The notes below the pieces were generated by a model that saw nothing but the letters and a program-made list of their open reading frames with translations, was not told where the DNA came from and made no database searches. From contig LNEX01000416.1 of NCBI GenBank assembly GCA_001464165.1, forward strand, positions 1 to 28,165: DNA of 28,165 bases. The letters are read 5' to 3'. Positions 8,550-15,277 of this stretch are shown here, piece by piece (within the stretch, counting starts at the first letter, position 1; each line of letters opens with the position of its first letter). The DNA is from a bacterium Ga0077546. Lineage in GTDB: Bacteria > Cyanobacteriota > Vampirovibrionia > Obscuribacterales > Obscuribacteraceae. A program made the position numbers and the translations under genes.

Positions 8550-8582
8550 TTATCTCTCCGTTGAGTCGGTTGCGCTAGTTTT

Positions 8583-8882
8583 CTACCAGACTGCAGGGCT
8601 TCTCTGGTGCTCTCTTCTGACGTCTTCACAAATTAGTTGTCGCTGAGTTTCGTCAAGCCCTGGGGTGTAAAGCACTGCGTAAAATCTGTTTGTAGCAGTT
8701 GGTTCTGCTCGTTCTACTAGTCGTTCGATAGTCGTGCGAATAGAACTTGAGTGATACATTGCCACCAGACGAGTGCCTCTTTTGGCGTTGGAAAGCAATG
8801 CAAATAGCCCAGGCTCATTCTTTAGACCTTGTGAATTTAGAATTGGTCCCTGGAATTCCATGCGACCAATGACAATACTCAT
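8583..8882 (-). CDS. Small protein resembling GIY-YIG-like fold proteins
   Basis: The 99-residue protein begins MSIVIGRMEFQGPI and has LKNEPGLFALL and FYAVLYTPGLDETQRQLICEDVRRE near the C-terminus (residues 68-92). The layout resembles a family of roughly 100-residue bacterial proteins with a GIY-YIG-like core (SGVYAIL ... VAVLYTP ... IE..IR), recalled from memory and not checked. The usual nuclease residues are not evident, so catalysis is doubtful. ATG 8882 is chosen over the upstream in-frame ATG because GAGGG precedes it and the upstream reading would run into the Zur box. First gene of a two-gene unit starting about 23 bases after the operator. Confidence 0.65.
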   Translation of the reverse strand: MSIVIGRMEFQGPILNSQGLKNEPGLFALLSNAKRGTRLVAMYHSSSIRTTIERLVERAEPTATNRFYAVLYTPGLDETQRQLICEDVRREHQRSPAVW

Positions 8883-8904
8883 ATTTGAGCCCTCTTTTTC
8901 TTGT

Positions 8905-8920
8905 TGATAATACATTATCA
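8905..8920. promoter_or_regulatory. Zur-type operator upstream of two small genes
   Basis: TGATAATACATTATCA, a perfect 7-2-7 palindrome, lies 22 bases before the ATG at 8882. On the minus strand it contains TATTAT (8912-8907) as a -10, with TTGAAG (8934-8929) 16 bases upstream as a -35. Confidence 0.85.
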
Positions 8921-8990
8921 TTAAGCTGCTTCAATTTCCAGTGAGTTGTATTCGCTATGAAATTCAGGTTGCTCTTACGTCCTATTGTTG

Positions 8991-9902
8991 TTAAGTCCTC
9001 AGCCACTGATAGATAAACAAGCAGCCGTCTAGTATTGCGATTGAGGCAAAGGTGATTTTTAGTTTTTGCGCTCCAATAAGTCGGCCAAGAATTGGAGCCA
9101 GGCTAGCGCCATAGACGCAGCCGAGAATCGTAAAGCAGGCGTAGTCCCACGGTATGCCGCCGAGAAAAAACTGGTGTATGAGAGTTAAGTAAATAGAAGT
9201 GATGGCAAGCAATAGTACGCCAGTGGCTATGCTGGTTCGACTGTTTATCCCAGCGGCTAGCATGAGAAATGCGGCCACTACCTCGCCTTCCCCTACCGCC
9301 ACCCAGCCAGATATCAAGCCGCCAATGAATGAAACTACCAGAAGCGGCAGCGCCCATTTCTGGTCAATGGTTTTGCTGCTGCTGTTTTGTTTTGCCATGC
9401 TAGTAGAAATTATTAGTAATCCGAGAGCTATAGATACAGGGCCGAATAGGCCTTTGATCAGAAGTGGGTTTGGGTGAATTAATAATGAGCTTACGGTAGC
9501 GCCAGCTAGTAATCCTGGTATCGCAAAGAACAGTATTTTCTTGCAAACAGGAGTTTTACCTAGCCAGCCAATAGCCCCTGCAGTCATGCCAAATGACTGG
9601 CTGGCAAGTGCAATTTTTAGGGCGACCACAGGGGGGAGATGGAAAACAAAGATCATCACTGGGATAAAAACCAAGCCGCCACCAATGGCACTGAGGTTGC
9701 CGATGATTGCTCCTACTAGTCCTGTAAGAATTAGTGGCCAGCGCATTTCCAGTAAGGCGATTGGATTGGGCGCTAGAGCAAAGTACATCGCTAGCCAGAG
9801 CAAAGGGAAGGCTATTAAGAGAGCCTTTTTTGTTGATAGCCGTTTGTTATGCGATTGACAATCGCTACTTTTGGCAATTTTTGTCATATCGCTTGTAATC
9901 AA
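8991..9902 (-). CDS. TSUP (TauE/SafE) family membrane protein
   Basis: The 303-residue protein has about eight hydrophobic segments in the two-fold TSUP layout. The conserved glycine-rich loop IGNLSAIGGGLVFIPV occurs near residue 67, and its repeat-like counterpart, FIGGLISGWVAVGEGEVVAAFLM, near residue 193. The family moves sulfite, sulfoacetate and other small sulfur or organic anions; some members are linked to metals. The TTG start at 9902 is preferred to ATG 9887 because AGAGG stands five to six bases before it. A Zur box (9929-9944) lies 27 bases upstream, so it appears to be induced by zinc shortage, which is unexpected for a sulfur-anion exporter. A role in zinc-ligand or thiol export is inference. 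Confidence 0.82.
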   Translation of the reverse strand: MITSDMTKIAKSSDCQSHNKRLSTKKALLIAFPLLWLAMYFALAPNPIALLEMRWPLILTGLVGAIIGNLSAIGGGLVFIPVMIFVFHLPPVVALKIALASQSFGMTAGAIGWLGKTPVCKKILFFAIPGLLAGATVSSLLIHPNPLLIKGLFGPVSIALGLLIISTSMAKQNSSSKTIDQKWALPLLVVSFIGGLISGWVAVGEGEVVAAFLMLAAGINSRTSIATGVLLLAITSIYLTLIHQFFLGGIPWDYACFTILGCVYGASLAPILGRLIGAQKLKITFASIAILDGCLFIYQWLRT

Positions 9903-9916
9903 TTTTCGCCTCTGGG

Positions 9917-9956
9917 TTTGAACATTATTGATAATACATTATCAATAATGTTCAAA
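9917..9956. repeat. Extended palindrome around a Zur box
   Basis: Arms TTTGAACATTATTGATAAT and ATTATCAATAATGTTCAAA are perfectly complementary over 19 bases with a two-base centre (AC). The 16-bp Zur core is 9929-9944. The symmetry extends 12 bases beyond the core on each side, unlike any other box in the window. Confidence 0.9.
9929..9944. promoter_or_regulatory. Zur-type operator between TSUP gene and SelW-like gene
   Basis: TGATAATACATTATCA is identical to the box at 8905-8920. It lies 27 bases upstream of the leftward TSUP gene and 106 bases upstream of the rightward SelW-like gene, so it may control both. Confidence 0.87.
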
Positions 9957-10049
9957 AAACTCTAGGCGCTTCGATGTCGGTGGTAACATGAACAAGAGTG
10001 AGCAAAGCTCATATGTGCGATATTTAGATGTTGGTTTCGGCTTAGGTCA

Positions 10050-10373
10050 ATGAGTAATTTTGAAAGCAAATCTTGGCAAGAGTTGAGAGAAAAGGTTCTA
10101 AGCGAACTCAACGCTGCTGCAGAGCGTGAGAGCAAGCACACTAAGATTACTTACTGTAGCGGCTGTGGCTATGAGCCTAGGGCAACGGCTCTGGCTGCAG
10201 AAATCGGTACCGAGTTTGGTATCAGAAGCGAGCTTTATCAAACTACCGGTGGTTTGTTCGAGGTAGATTTTGGTGAATCCAGAATTTTTTCAAAAATCAA
10301 ACTAGGTAGATTTCCTGAAGAGGGTGAGGTTGTAGAAATCCTCAAGGCGATACTGAGCAGGTCTGAAAAGTAG
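10050..10373 (+). CDS. SelW/Rdx-type thioredoxin-fold protein
   Basis: The 107-residue product has the Rdx (SelT/SelW/SelH) pattern: a beta strand ending in CSGC at residues 36-39, then a helix (ATALAAEIGTEFG), ELYQTTGGLFEVDF and a final FPEEGEVVEILKAI helix. It uses CxxC with cysteine where animal homologues have selenocysteine. Members are thought to act in thiol redox control. An N-terminal helix of about 30 residues precedes the core, making it longer than the usual 75-95 residues. The ATG at 10050 has only a weak AGGT before it. It is 56 bases upstream of a methyltransferase and diverges from the TSUP gene across the Zur box at 9929. Confidence 0.82.
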   Translation: MSNFESKSWQELREKVLSELNAAAERESKHTKITYCSGCGYEPRATALAAEIGTEFGIRSELYQTTGGLFEVDFGESRIFSKIKLGRFPEEGEVVEILKAILSRSEK

Positions 10374-10428
10374 CTTCGATGTTAGATCGGTTCTTTCTCT
10401 ATGTAAAATTGGCAGAGGGGAAATTTTA

Positions 10429-11115
10429 GTGAGCATTTCGGCTACCGTTCAGGCTCTCTGTGATGAAGAAGCTGTCTCGTACAACCAGCAATCTGGTCAT
10501 GGATTATTGTCGGCTGCTGAAGCTAAGGCTTGGCGGTCGGAGTTTTTGCGATCGGTGGTAGTTAGGCCCGGTTACAGCTGTTTGGATGTAGGCGCTGGCA
10601 CTGGTACTTTGACTCACATGCTAGCTTCAATGTTGTCTGACGAGGGCAAGATCGTTTCGCAAGATATTTCAGGTCCGTCACTAGAGATAAATAAGGCTAG
10701 TCTCCCTGCTGAGTTTTCCAAGCGCGTAGATTTCTTGACTGGTGATATTCATGATCAGTCGCTTTTCTCGTCTGCGTGCCGTGCTTCCTTTGATTTAATA
10801 ACCGCCAGGCAGTCTGTCGTTCTTTTGGCAGATCCAATCAAAGTCTTTTCGCACTGGCGAGATTTGCTAAAGGTAGATGGTCGAGTGGTTATTCTTGATG
10901 CGCTTTGGACGCGTGAAAGTTGGAGCGGTCAATGGGAGCAATTAATTGATCAGCTTCCACTCTCGTGTTTGCAAAGTCTCTCCACTATTCCTTATTTGCT
11001 TCAGTACTCAGGTTTTGAGGTTGAGAGTGCGCGGTATCTGGATGAAGTTAATGAGGCTTTGGGTCTGCAAGGAGTTGCGTGCCCTCGCTTTATTGTGGTG
11101 GCAAGGCGCGCATAA
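10429..11115 (+). CDS. Class I SAM-dependent methyltransferase
   Basis: The 228-residue protein has the SAM-binding motif I CLDVGAGTGTL at 51-61, an acidic end of strand 2 (IVSQDIS), motif FDLITARQSVVLLAD near 120 and a strand around VVILDALW. This is the UbiE/Methyltransf_11 type of Rossmann methyltransferase; the N-terminal part with YNQQSGHG is the substrate cap. The substrate is unknown. GTG start with GAGGGG eight bases upstream. It follows the SelW-like gene by 55 bases and probably shares its transcript. A second, dissimilar methyltransferase occurs beside the other GTPase/FAD pair at 17624-18430, so a methylation step may be a shared part of the pathway. Confidence 0.85.
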   Translation: MSISATVQALCDEEAVSYNQQSGHGLLSAAEAKAWRSEFLRSVVVRPGYSCLDVGAGTGTLTHMLASMLSDEGKIVSQDISGPSLEINKASLPAEFSKRVDFLTGDIHDQSLFSSACRASFDLITARQSVVLLADPIKVFSHWRDLLKVDGRVVILDALWTRESWSGQWEQLIDQLPLSCLQSLSTIPYLLQYSGFEVESARYLDEVNEALGLQGVACPRFIVVARRA

Positions 11116-11145
11116 TCATTGACAGCGGTTCAGTTCTAAACTAAT

Positions 11146-11174
11146 TTGACTTCTCTCTATTGATAATCTATTAT
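11146..11174 (+). promoter_or_regulatory. Promoter of the WD40-TPR-HU operon
   Basis: TTGACT (11146-11151) and TATTAT (11169-11174) are spaced by 17 bases, matching the promoters at 4510-4538 and 4036-4064 exactly. The -10 lies inside the Zur box, and the predicted start is about 20 bases before the ATG. Confidence 0.78.
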
Positions 11175-11176
11175 CA
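11161..11176. promoter_or_regulatory. Zur-type operator of the WD40-TPR-HU operon
   Basis: TGATAATCTATTATCA is a perfect 7-2-7 palindrome 22 bases before the WD40 ATG. It overlaps the -10 element. Confidence 0.87.
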
Positions 11177-11198
11177 TTAGAAGGAAGATTGGTATTGT

Positions 11199-12230
11199 AT
11201 GAAGAGTTTAGTTGCTCAGAACCCTTTTGCTTCTGAAGCAGAGGTTTGTCTAGAATCAAGGATAGAGAGACTCTGTTGGTCGCAACAAGGTGCTGCTTTG
11301 TTGGCTAGCACAGCTAGTGGTGAGTTGATTCTCTTTGACGAGAATGGCAGTGCTTGTCAGCGCTGGACTGGTCACGATGGCAGAATTACCCAAATAGGTT
11401 TGAGTTGTAACAATGATTTTGTGGCGTCTGCAGGTGTCGACACGGCTACCAGGCTATGGAGTTTGGTTGATGTTGGTAAGGCTGTAGAGTTAGAAAGAGG
11501 TGGCTCGCTGGGCAAGCTAGCTTGGTCGCCTTGGTCGCGGGTGCTGTTAACCAGCCGCGATCAAGATATCAGCCTGTGGGCTCAGTCGGGGGCACTTGTT
11601 GAGCGCTTGAGTGAGCATAGTCTTCCTGTCGTCGATCTTTGTTGGCATCCCGTTGAACGCAATATTTTTGCTAGCTGTGCCAGTGATGGAATTTTTGTGT
11701 GGGAGTTGGGCTCAAGTAAATCTCTATATCATTTGAATGGACAAGGTGACCCTACATACCTGCGTTTTAATCGCTTGGGGAGTATTCTCGCCTATGCCTG
11801 CCGAGATTCCAGCGTGCGTGTATGGGTAGTTGGCTCTGGAATAGTTTTGCAGCTGAATGGTGCCGGTGAAATTAAGTCTCTAGATTGGAGCTGGGGTGGT
11901 CGCTGGTTGGCGATTTGTAGTGAATATAGTGCTTATGTGTGGAAGTTCGATGATCGCCGAGTTGAGTCGGCACAACCGACTAAACTCAATGGCCCAACTG
12001 CTCCATTGACCAGTATGGCCTTTCATCCTTTCGAGCACTTGCTTGCTTGCGGCGATCAGTCTGGGGCAGTCTATGTTTGGCGGACAGATTTGGGAAATAG
12101 AACTGCTCCTGTTGTCGTTGCTCGTGGTCAATCTGCTGTGACAGCACTGGCCTGGAATCCTTTCAAGAATCAGCTAGCTGTGAGTTTTTATGATGGTTCG
12201 CTTAGGTTCTGGTCTAGTGAGTTTAAATGA
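11199..12230 (+). CDS. WD40 repeat beta-propeller protein (copy 2)
   Basis: The 343-residue product is a single WD40 propeller with blade endings such as LILFDEN, ATRLWSL, DISLWAQ, IFVWELG, SVRVWVV, AYVWKFD, AVYVWRT and LRFWSSE. It parallels copy 1 (490-1545) in length and repeat phasing, and both have blades beginning with an LAW or LDW motif. The ATG has AAGGAAG about ten bases upstream. It is directly behind a Zur-controlled promoter, which ties this propeller to zinc starvation by sequence and not only by neighbours. The stop overlaps a possible ATG of the following TPR gene (ATGA), so the two are coupled or nearly so. No signal peptide. Partner unknown. Confidence 0.9.
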   Translation: MKSLVAQNPFASEAEVCLESRIERLCWSQQGAALLASTASGELILFDENGSACQRWTGHDGRITQIGLSCNNDFVASAGVDTATRLWSLVDVGKAVELERGGSLGKLAWSPWSRVLLTSRDQDISLWAQSGALVERLSEHSLPVVDLCWHPVERNIFASCASDGIFVWELGSSKSLYHLNGQGDPTYLRFNRLGSILAYACRDSSVRVWVVGSGIVLQLNGAGEIKSLDWSWGGRWLAICSEYSAYVWKFDDRRVESAQPTKLNGPTAPLTSMAFHPFEHLLACGDQSGAVYVWRTDLGNRTAPVVVARGQSAVTALAWNPFKNQLAVSFYDGSLRFWSSEFK

Positions 12231-12259
12231 GGGAGAAGTTGATAGGAGTTGAGAGCTTT

Positions 12260-13129
12260 ATGTCGCCATATGTACTAACTTGTCCTGATATAGCTGATTC
12301 TAAGGCAAAGACTCTGTTCGACTTGGCACTAGAGCATATGTCGGCTGAGAGGCTGGATTTGGCTTTGGTTTGCTTCGGCCGAATTCAAAAGCTTTATCCT
12401 TTTATCTCAGAGGCCGATTACTATCTTGGCTATATCTACTTTCTAAAGAGTGACTATAAGAGTGCCATTCACGAGTTCAATATTCGCTTAGCAAAGAGCA
12501 CTGATTGTGTTCTTTCTTCCTATTTTCGTGGTCTTTGTCGCGCTGAGCTTGGTTTGCACCAAGAGGCTTTGCGCGATTTCTCCGATGCCATTGAATGCGA
12601 TAAAGGCTTCTTCAGTGCTTATTTATCACGGGGCGAGTTGCGTTCTGAGCTTCTTGATTTTGCTGGAGCGGTGGAAGATTTTAGCAGAGCAATTGAGCTT
12701 GATCCTGAATCCAGTGATGCTTGGTATGGTCGAGCTTTGGTCTATGATGATCACAATGAATACAATTTAGCGTTGCGTGATTTTGATCAGTCAATTAGGC
12801 TAGAGCCAAAAAATGCTGACGCCATCTGTGGTCGTGGATTGCTGCTGCTTCGGTTGGGTCATGATACCTTTGCTTTGAGCGACTTTGATAAATGTTTAGA
12901 TATAGACCCATCTATAATTGAGGCATGGCTTGAGAAAACACGCATCCTTCGCAGTGCTGGAAAGTACCATGATGCTCTTCGCTGCATAAATGATGCCATT
13001 AAGCAGGAGTCTCTGCCGGAGTTTTTGCAGGAGCGTGCCAGCTTAAACTTAGAGTTAGGAAATTCTGATAAGGCTTACAGTGACTTTAGTCGCTTTGTTT
13101 CAGCGCGTCTTGAAGAAGAAAATCAATAA
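12260..13129 (+). CDS. TPR repeat protein (copy 2)
   Basis: The product is 289 residues when started at ATG 12260 and is a full-length paralogue of the TPR protein at 6202-7095. Matching repeats include YYLGYIYFLKSDYKSAI, SYFRGLCRAELGLHQEAL, WYGRALVYDDHNEYNLAL and the C-terminal EFLQERASLNLELG. The in-frame ATG at 12227 overlaps the WD40 stop, but the first residues after 12260 align one for one with copy 1, so 12260 is preferred. GGAG stands about 12 bases before it. It lies between a WD40 protein and HU in a Zur-controlled operon. The repeats at residues 100-190 are the most conserved between the copies, as far as I can see by eye. Confidence 0.87.
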   Translation: MSPYVLTCPDIADSKAKTLFDLALEHMSAERLDLALVCFGRIQKLYPFISEADYYLGYIYFLKSDYKSAIHEFNIRLAKSTDCVLSSYFRGLCRAELGLHQEALRDFSDAIECDKGFFSAYLSRGELRSELLDFAGAVEDFSRAIELDPESSDAWYGRALVYDDHNEYNLALRDFDQSIRLEPKNADAICGRGLLLLRLGHDTFALSDFDKCLDIDPSIIEAWLEKTRILRSAGKYHDALRCINDAIKQESLPEFLQERASLNLELGNSDKAYSDFSRFVSARLEEENQ

Positions 13130-13150
13130 TATACTTGGGGGAATTTTGAC

Positions 13151-13432
13151 TTGAATAAAGCCGAACTAGTTGATGCTGTTTCGAGCGCAGCAGAGACTAC
13201 GAAGAAAGACGCTGAATTGATTATCAATATCGCAATGCAAACTATTATTCAGCAAGTTTCTCAAGGTCGTAAGGTAACACTAGTTGGTTTTGGTGCCTTT
13301 GGTTCTCGTTCACGCAAAGCGCGTGTCGGAAGAAATCCGAAAACCGGTGAGTCTGTTGTCGTACCGGCTAAAACAATAGCTGCATTTAAAGCCGGTACCT
13401 CTTTTGCTAAGGCTGTTTCTAAAAAGCGTTAA
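13151..13432 (+). CDS. HU-family DNA-binding protein
   Basis: This 93-residue protein is a standard HU: NKAELVDAVSSAAETTKKDAE at the N-terminus, VTLVGFGAFGSRSRKARVGRNP in the middle with the GRNPKTGE arm at residues 61-68, and VVPAKTIAAFKAG at the end. TTG start with GGGGG about nine bases upstream. HU bends DNA and helps compact the nucleoid. It follows the TPR gene by 21 bases and ends the operon beginning at the Zur box at 11161. Bacteria usually have another hup gene elsewhere, so this may be a conditional copy; that is inference. The protein has no cysteine or cluster of histidines, so it is not itself a zinc protein. Confidence 0.92.
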   Translation: MNKAELVDAVSSAAETTKKDAELIINIAMQTIIQQVSQGRKVTLVGFGAFGSRSRKARVGRNPKTGESVVVPAKTIAAFKAGTSFAKAVSKKR

Positions 13433-13577
13433 TTCTGGAAATGACTGAGTAAATGGGCTAGATCGCTTGAAAACTGGCTAGCTCTATAGAGCTTCTGCTG
13501 GTCTCAACTAAATCTGAATCTTTCAACGAAGGTAAGTTGCCTTTGCTACAATTGCCCCCCATTTGGAGAGGCGATTG

Positions 13578-14540
13578 ATGATTCTGGTTACCCGGCTGTT
13601 CGTGCATAATTTTCTACTAGCTAGTTTGATCTTTGCCAGCTCATATACTATTGCCAGTGCTCAGGCTGTTGGCAGCCATGTTGAATGTTCTCCGACTTCT
13701 ATGCCAACCAGCTGGTGGCCTGGAACTGTCATAAAGGTAGATGCTGCTGGTAACTGCACCGTGAGGCTTGATCAAAGGGAAGGGTATGCCCCCAATGAAG
13801 AGTATTTTGTGCCCAAAAAATGGGTGCGAGCGGCTGCTGCTCCGGCTAAGGCCGAAGAGGCCGCTACCGCAAACAATCCGATAAATAGTGCTCCTAGCGG
13901 AAACTTTAACGCTACTGCTGCGACGACTGGCAATGCCGCGCAAAGAGCTGTAGATTTTTCTGTTGGTACAAGAGTGCGTGCTAACAATATTCATACGCCT
14001 GGTGAGGCACACTGGCATAACGGCACGATTGCGCGCATGATTTCTCCTGGGTTGTATGCCGTGCATTTTGATCACAATGGTCTTACTCTTGTGGTTAAAG
14101 AAGAGTGGATCAAAGCCGGTACTGGGGCACCAACGGTAGTGCCTAGTTCGGGTAGTGGAAAAAGCGGCAATCAGAACCCTGCTAATCCAGGTACATCTCA
14201 GAACAAGCCTCCGGTTGATCAATCTAAGGGTAAAGGAGCGCCCCCGGATGGTCTGTATCAGTGCAATATGATTTCTGGTGGAATGTACATTCACATTGGC
14301 ACATTGGAAATCCGTGGTGGTACTTACAAAGGCTTGAACCAGGGAGCTGCCTCTCATCCCTTTAGCGTAGATGGTTCTGGAAACATGAGTCTAAGCCACG
14401 GATTGGCAGGTATGCCTGATGGCTTTACGCTAAAAAGTGTTAGTTATGTAGGCGCCGATCACGTCGGTCGTCCGTTGATCAAGATTCGCTATATTGGTGC
14501 TTCTAATGCTCACGATACCATCGACGCTGTGCGGGAGTAG
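13578..14540 (+). CDS. Secreted protein with two SH3/Tudor-like repeats
   Basis: The 320-residue protein begins with a signal peptide (MILVTRLF, hydrophobic LLASLIFASSYTI, cleavage after ASA). Two related repeats follow: VGSHVECSP...WWPGTVIKVD...VPKKWVRA (about 29-82) and VGTRVRANN...HWHNGTIARM...VKEEWIKA (about 129-180). A Gly/Asn/Pro-rich linker (185-225) leads to a C-terminal domain with GLYQCNMISGGMYIHIGTLEIRGG (split region near 226-250), ending in IDAVRE. The repeats resemble Tudor/SH3-like barrels; the C-terminal part looks like a small beta domain. ATG 13578 is chosen over TTG 13563 because GGAGAGG is then six bases upstream. No Zur box; probably separate from the operon before it. 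Function unknown. Confidence 0.72.
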   Translation: MILVTRLFVHNFLLASLIFASSYTIASAQAVGSHVECSPTSMPTSWWPGTVIKVDAAGNCTVRLDQREGYAPNEEYFVPKKWVRAAAAPAKAEEAATANNPINSAPSGNFNATAATTGNAAQRAVDFSVGTRVRANNIHTPGEAHWHNGTIARMISPGLYAVHFDHNGLTLVVKEEWIKAGTGAPTVVPSSGSGKSGNQNPANPGTSQNKPPVDQSKGKGAPPDGLYQCNMISGGMYIHIGTLEIRGGTYKGLNQGAASHPFSVDGSGNMSLSHGLAGMPDGFTLKSVSYVGADHVGRPLIKIRYIGASNAHDTIDAVRE

Positions 14541-14678
14541 GCCTCAGCTAATCTAACCTCACCAAGCTTTGAATGCTTCAGCCCCACCTTACTAGCTTGT
14601 GTAGTTGTGTTGGTGCATTTTTTTATCAACAAGAAGTCTCTGTTTGCAGGTGTAGCGGTATTGTCTATCTTGCCTCTC

Positions 14679-14737
14679 AAAAAAAAAGAATTGGGCAGGT
14701 TGGGCAGACTGGGCAGAAGTCACTCTGCCCAACCTGC
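14679..14737 (-). terminator. Intrinsic terminator of the leftward operon
   Basis: On the minus strand a 14-bp perfect stem (GCAGGTTGGGCAGA / TCTGCCCAACCTGC, plus-strand 14724-14737 and 14695-14708) with a 15-base loop is followed after seven bases by nine T. It begins nine bases after the stop of the 158-residue gene at 14746 and so ends the 14746-19560 operon. Confidence 0.8.
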
Positions 14738-14745
14738 TTAAACTT

Positions 14746-15222
14746 TCAGAGAACGCTAAAGGCGTCCTCCCGACGTTTTGTCGTCCATTTGTCAACTTCT
14801 ACAAAGAAGGCTTCGACTGCGCCCGCAAGCTTTGTATTGGCATCGGCAAGTGGCGGAGAACAAAGCACAGTCGACAGTTCTGCTGAAGCTTCTTGATATG
14901 CCTGAAACGAATTGACTGAACGTTCGCGATACTCGTCGTAGGCCATCAGCAGATCTGGTACTTTCTTCGCTCGACCATAGCGCTCAGCCGAAAACCAGAT
15001 CGAAAGATTGATGGCAAAGGCAATTCGATAGTCGCACTGCATCTCGGCGAACAACTTTGTCAGCCGAAAGTAGGCAGCAATTTTTTCTTTGCCTTCGGTT
15101 GGCTGCGCCGCCACAAAGGCAAGCTCAATACCTTCGAGAGCTGCCTCAAGCTGCACTCTGGCGATGCACACCGGACAAGTGTCTTCTTCACCAGTAAATG
15201 CTTTAGGAATGAAATTGATCAT
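14746..15222 (-). CDS. Hypothetical protein with N-terminal CPVC motif
   Basis: The 158-residue protein starts MINFIPKAFTGEEDTCPVC, with C16 and C19 as a possible metal or redox pair. The rest is helical (IAAYFRLTKLFAEMQCDYRIAF, SVNSFQAYQEASAEL, AVEAFFVEVDKW) with one more cysteine at about 76 and another near 126. ATG 15222 is preferred over the upstream in-frame start because AGGAGA stands eight bases before it. It is the last gene of the leftward ZIP-methyltransferase-GTPase-FAD operon, 55 bases behind the FAD gene and just ahead of a terminator. I do not recognise the family. A carrier or accessory protein of the FAD enzyme is one possibility. Confidence 0.7.
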   Translation of the reverse strand: MINFIPKAFTGEEDTCPVCIARVQLEAALEGIELAFVAAQPTEGKEKIAAYFRLTKLFAEMQCDYRIAFAINLSIWFSAERYGRAKKVPDLLMAYDEYRERSVNSFQAYQEASAELSTVLCSPPLADANTKLAGAVEAFFVEVDKWTTKRREDAFSVL

Positions 15223-15277
15223 GATTGTATTCTCCTGTTTCAAGGGCCACAGGAGAATTCCTATGGCCCTCTATTGG

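Noticed and set aside
13480..13493. AGCTCTATAGAGCT 14-bp palindrome after HU
   Set aside because: Perfect but short, with no T-run and no second copy; could be chance, so not called a terminator or operator.
13641..14357. Minus-strand 238-codon frame
   Set aside because: Antisense to the secreted protein, which has a signal peptide, ribosome site and paired repeats.
14573..14896. Plus-strand ORF over the terminator
   Set aside because: It runs through the intrinsic terminator and antisense to the 158-residue gene; low-complexity product.
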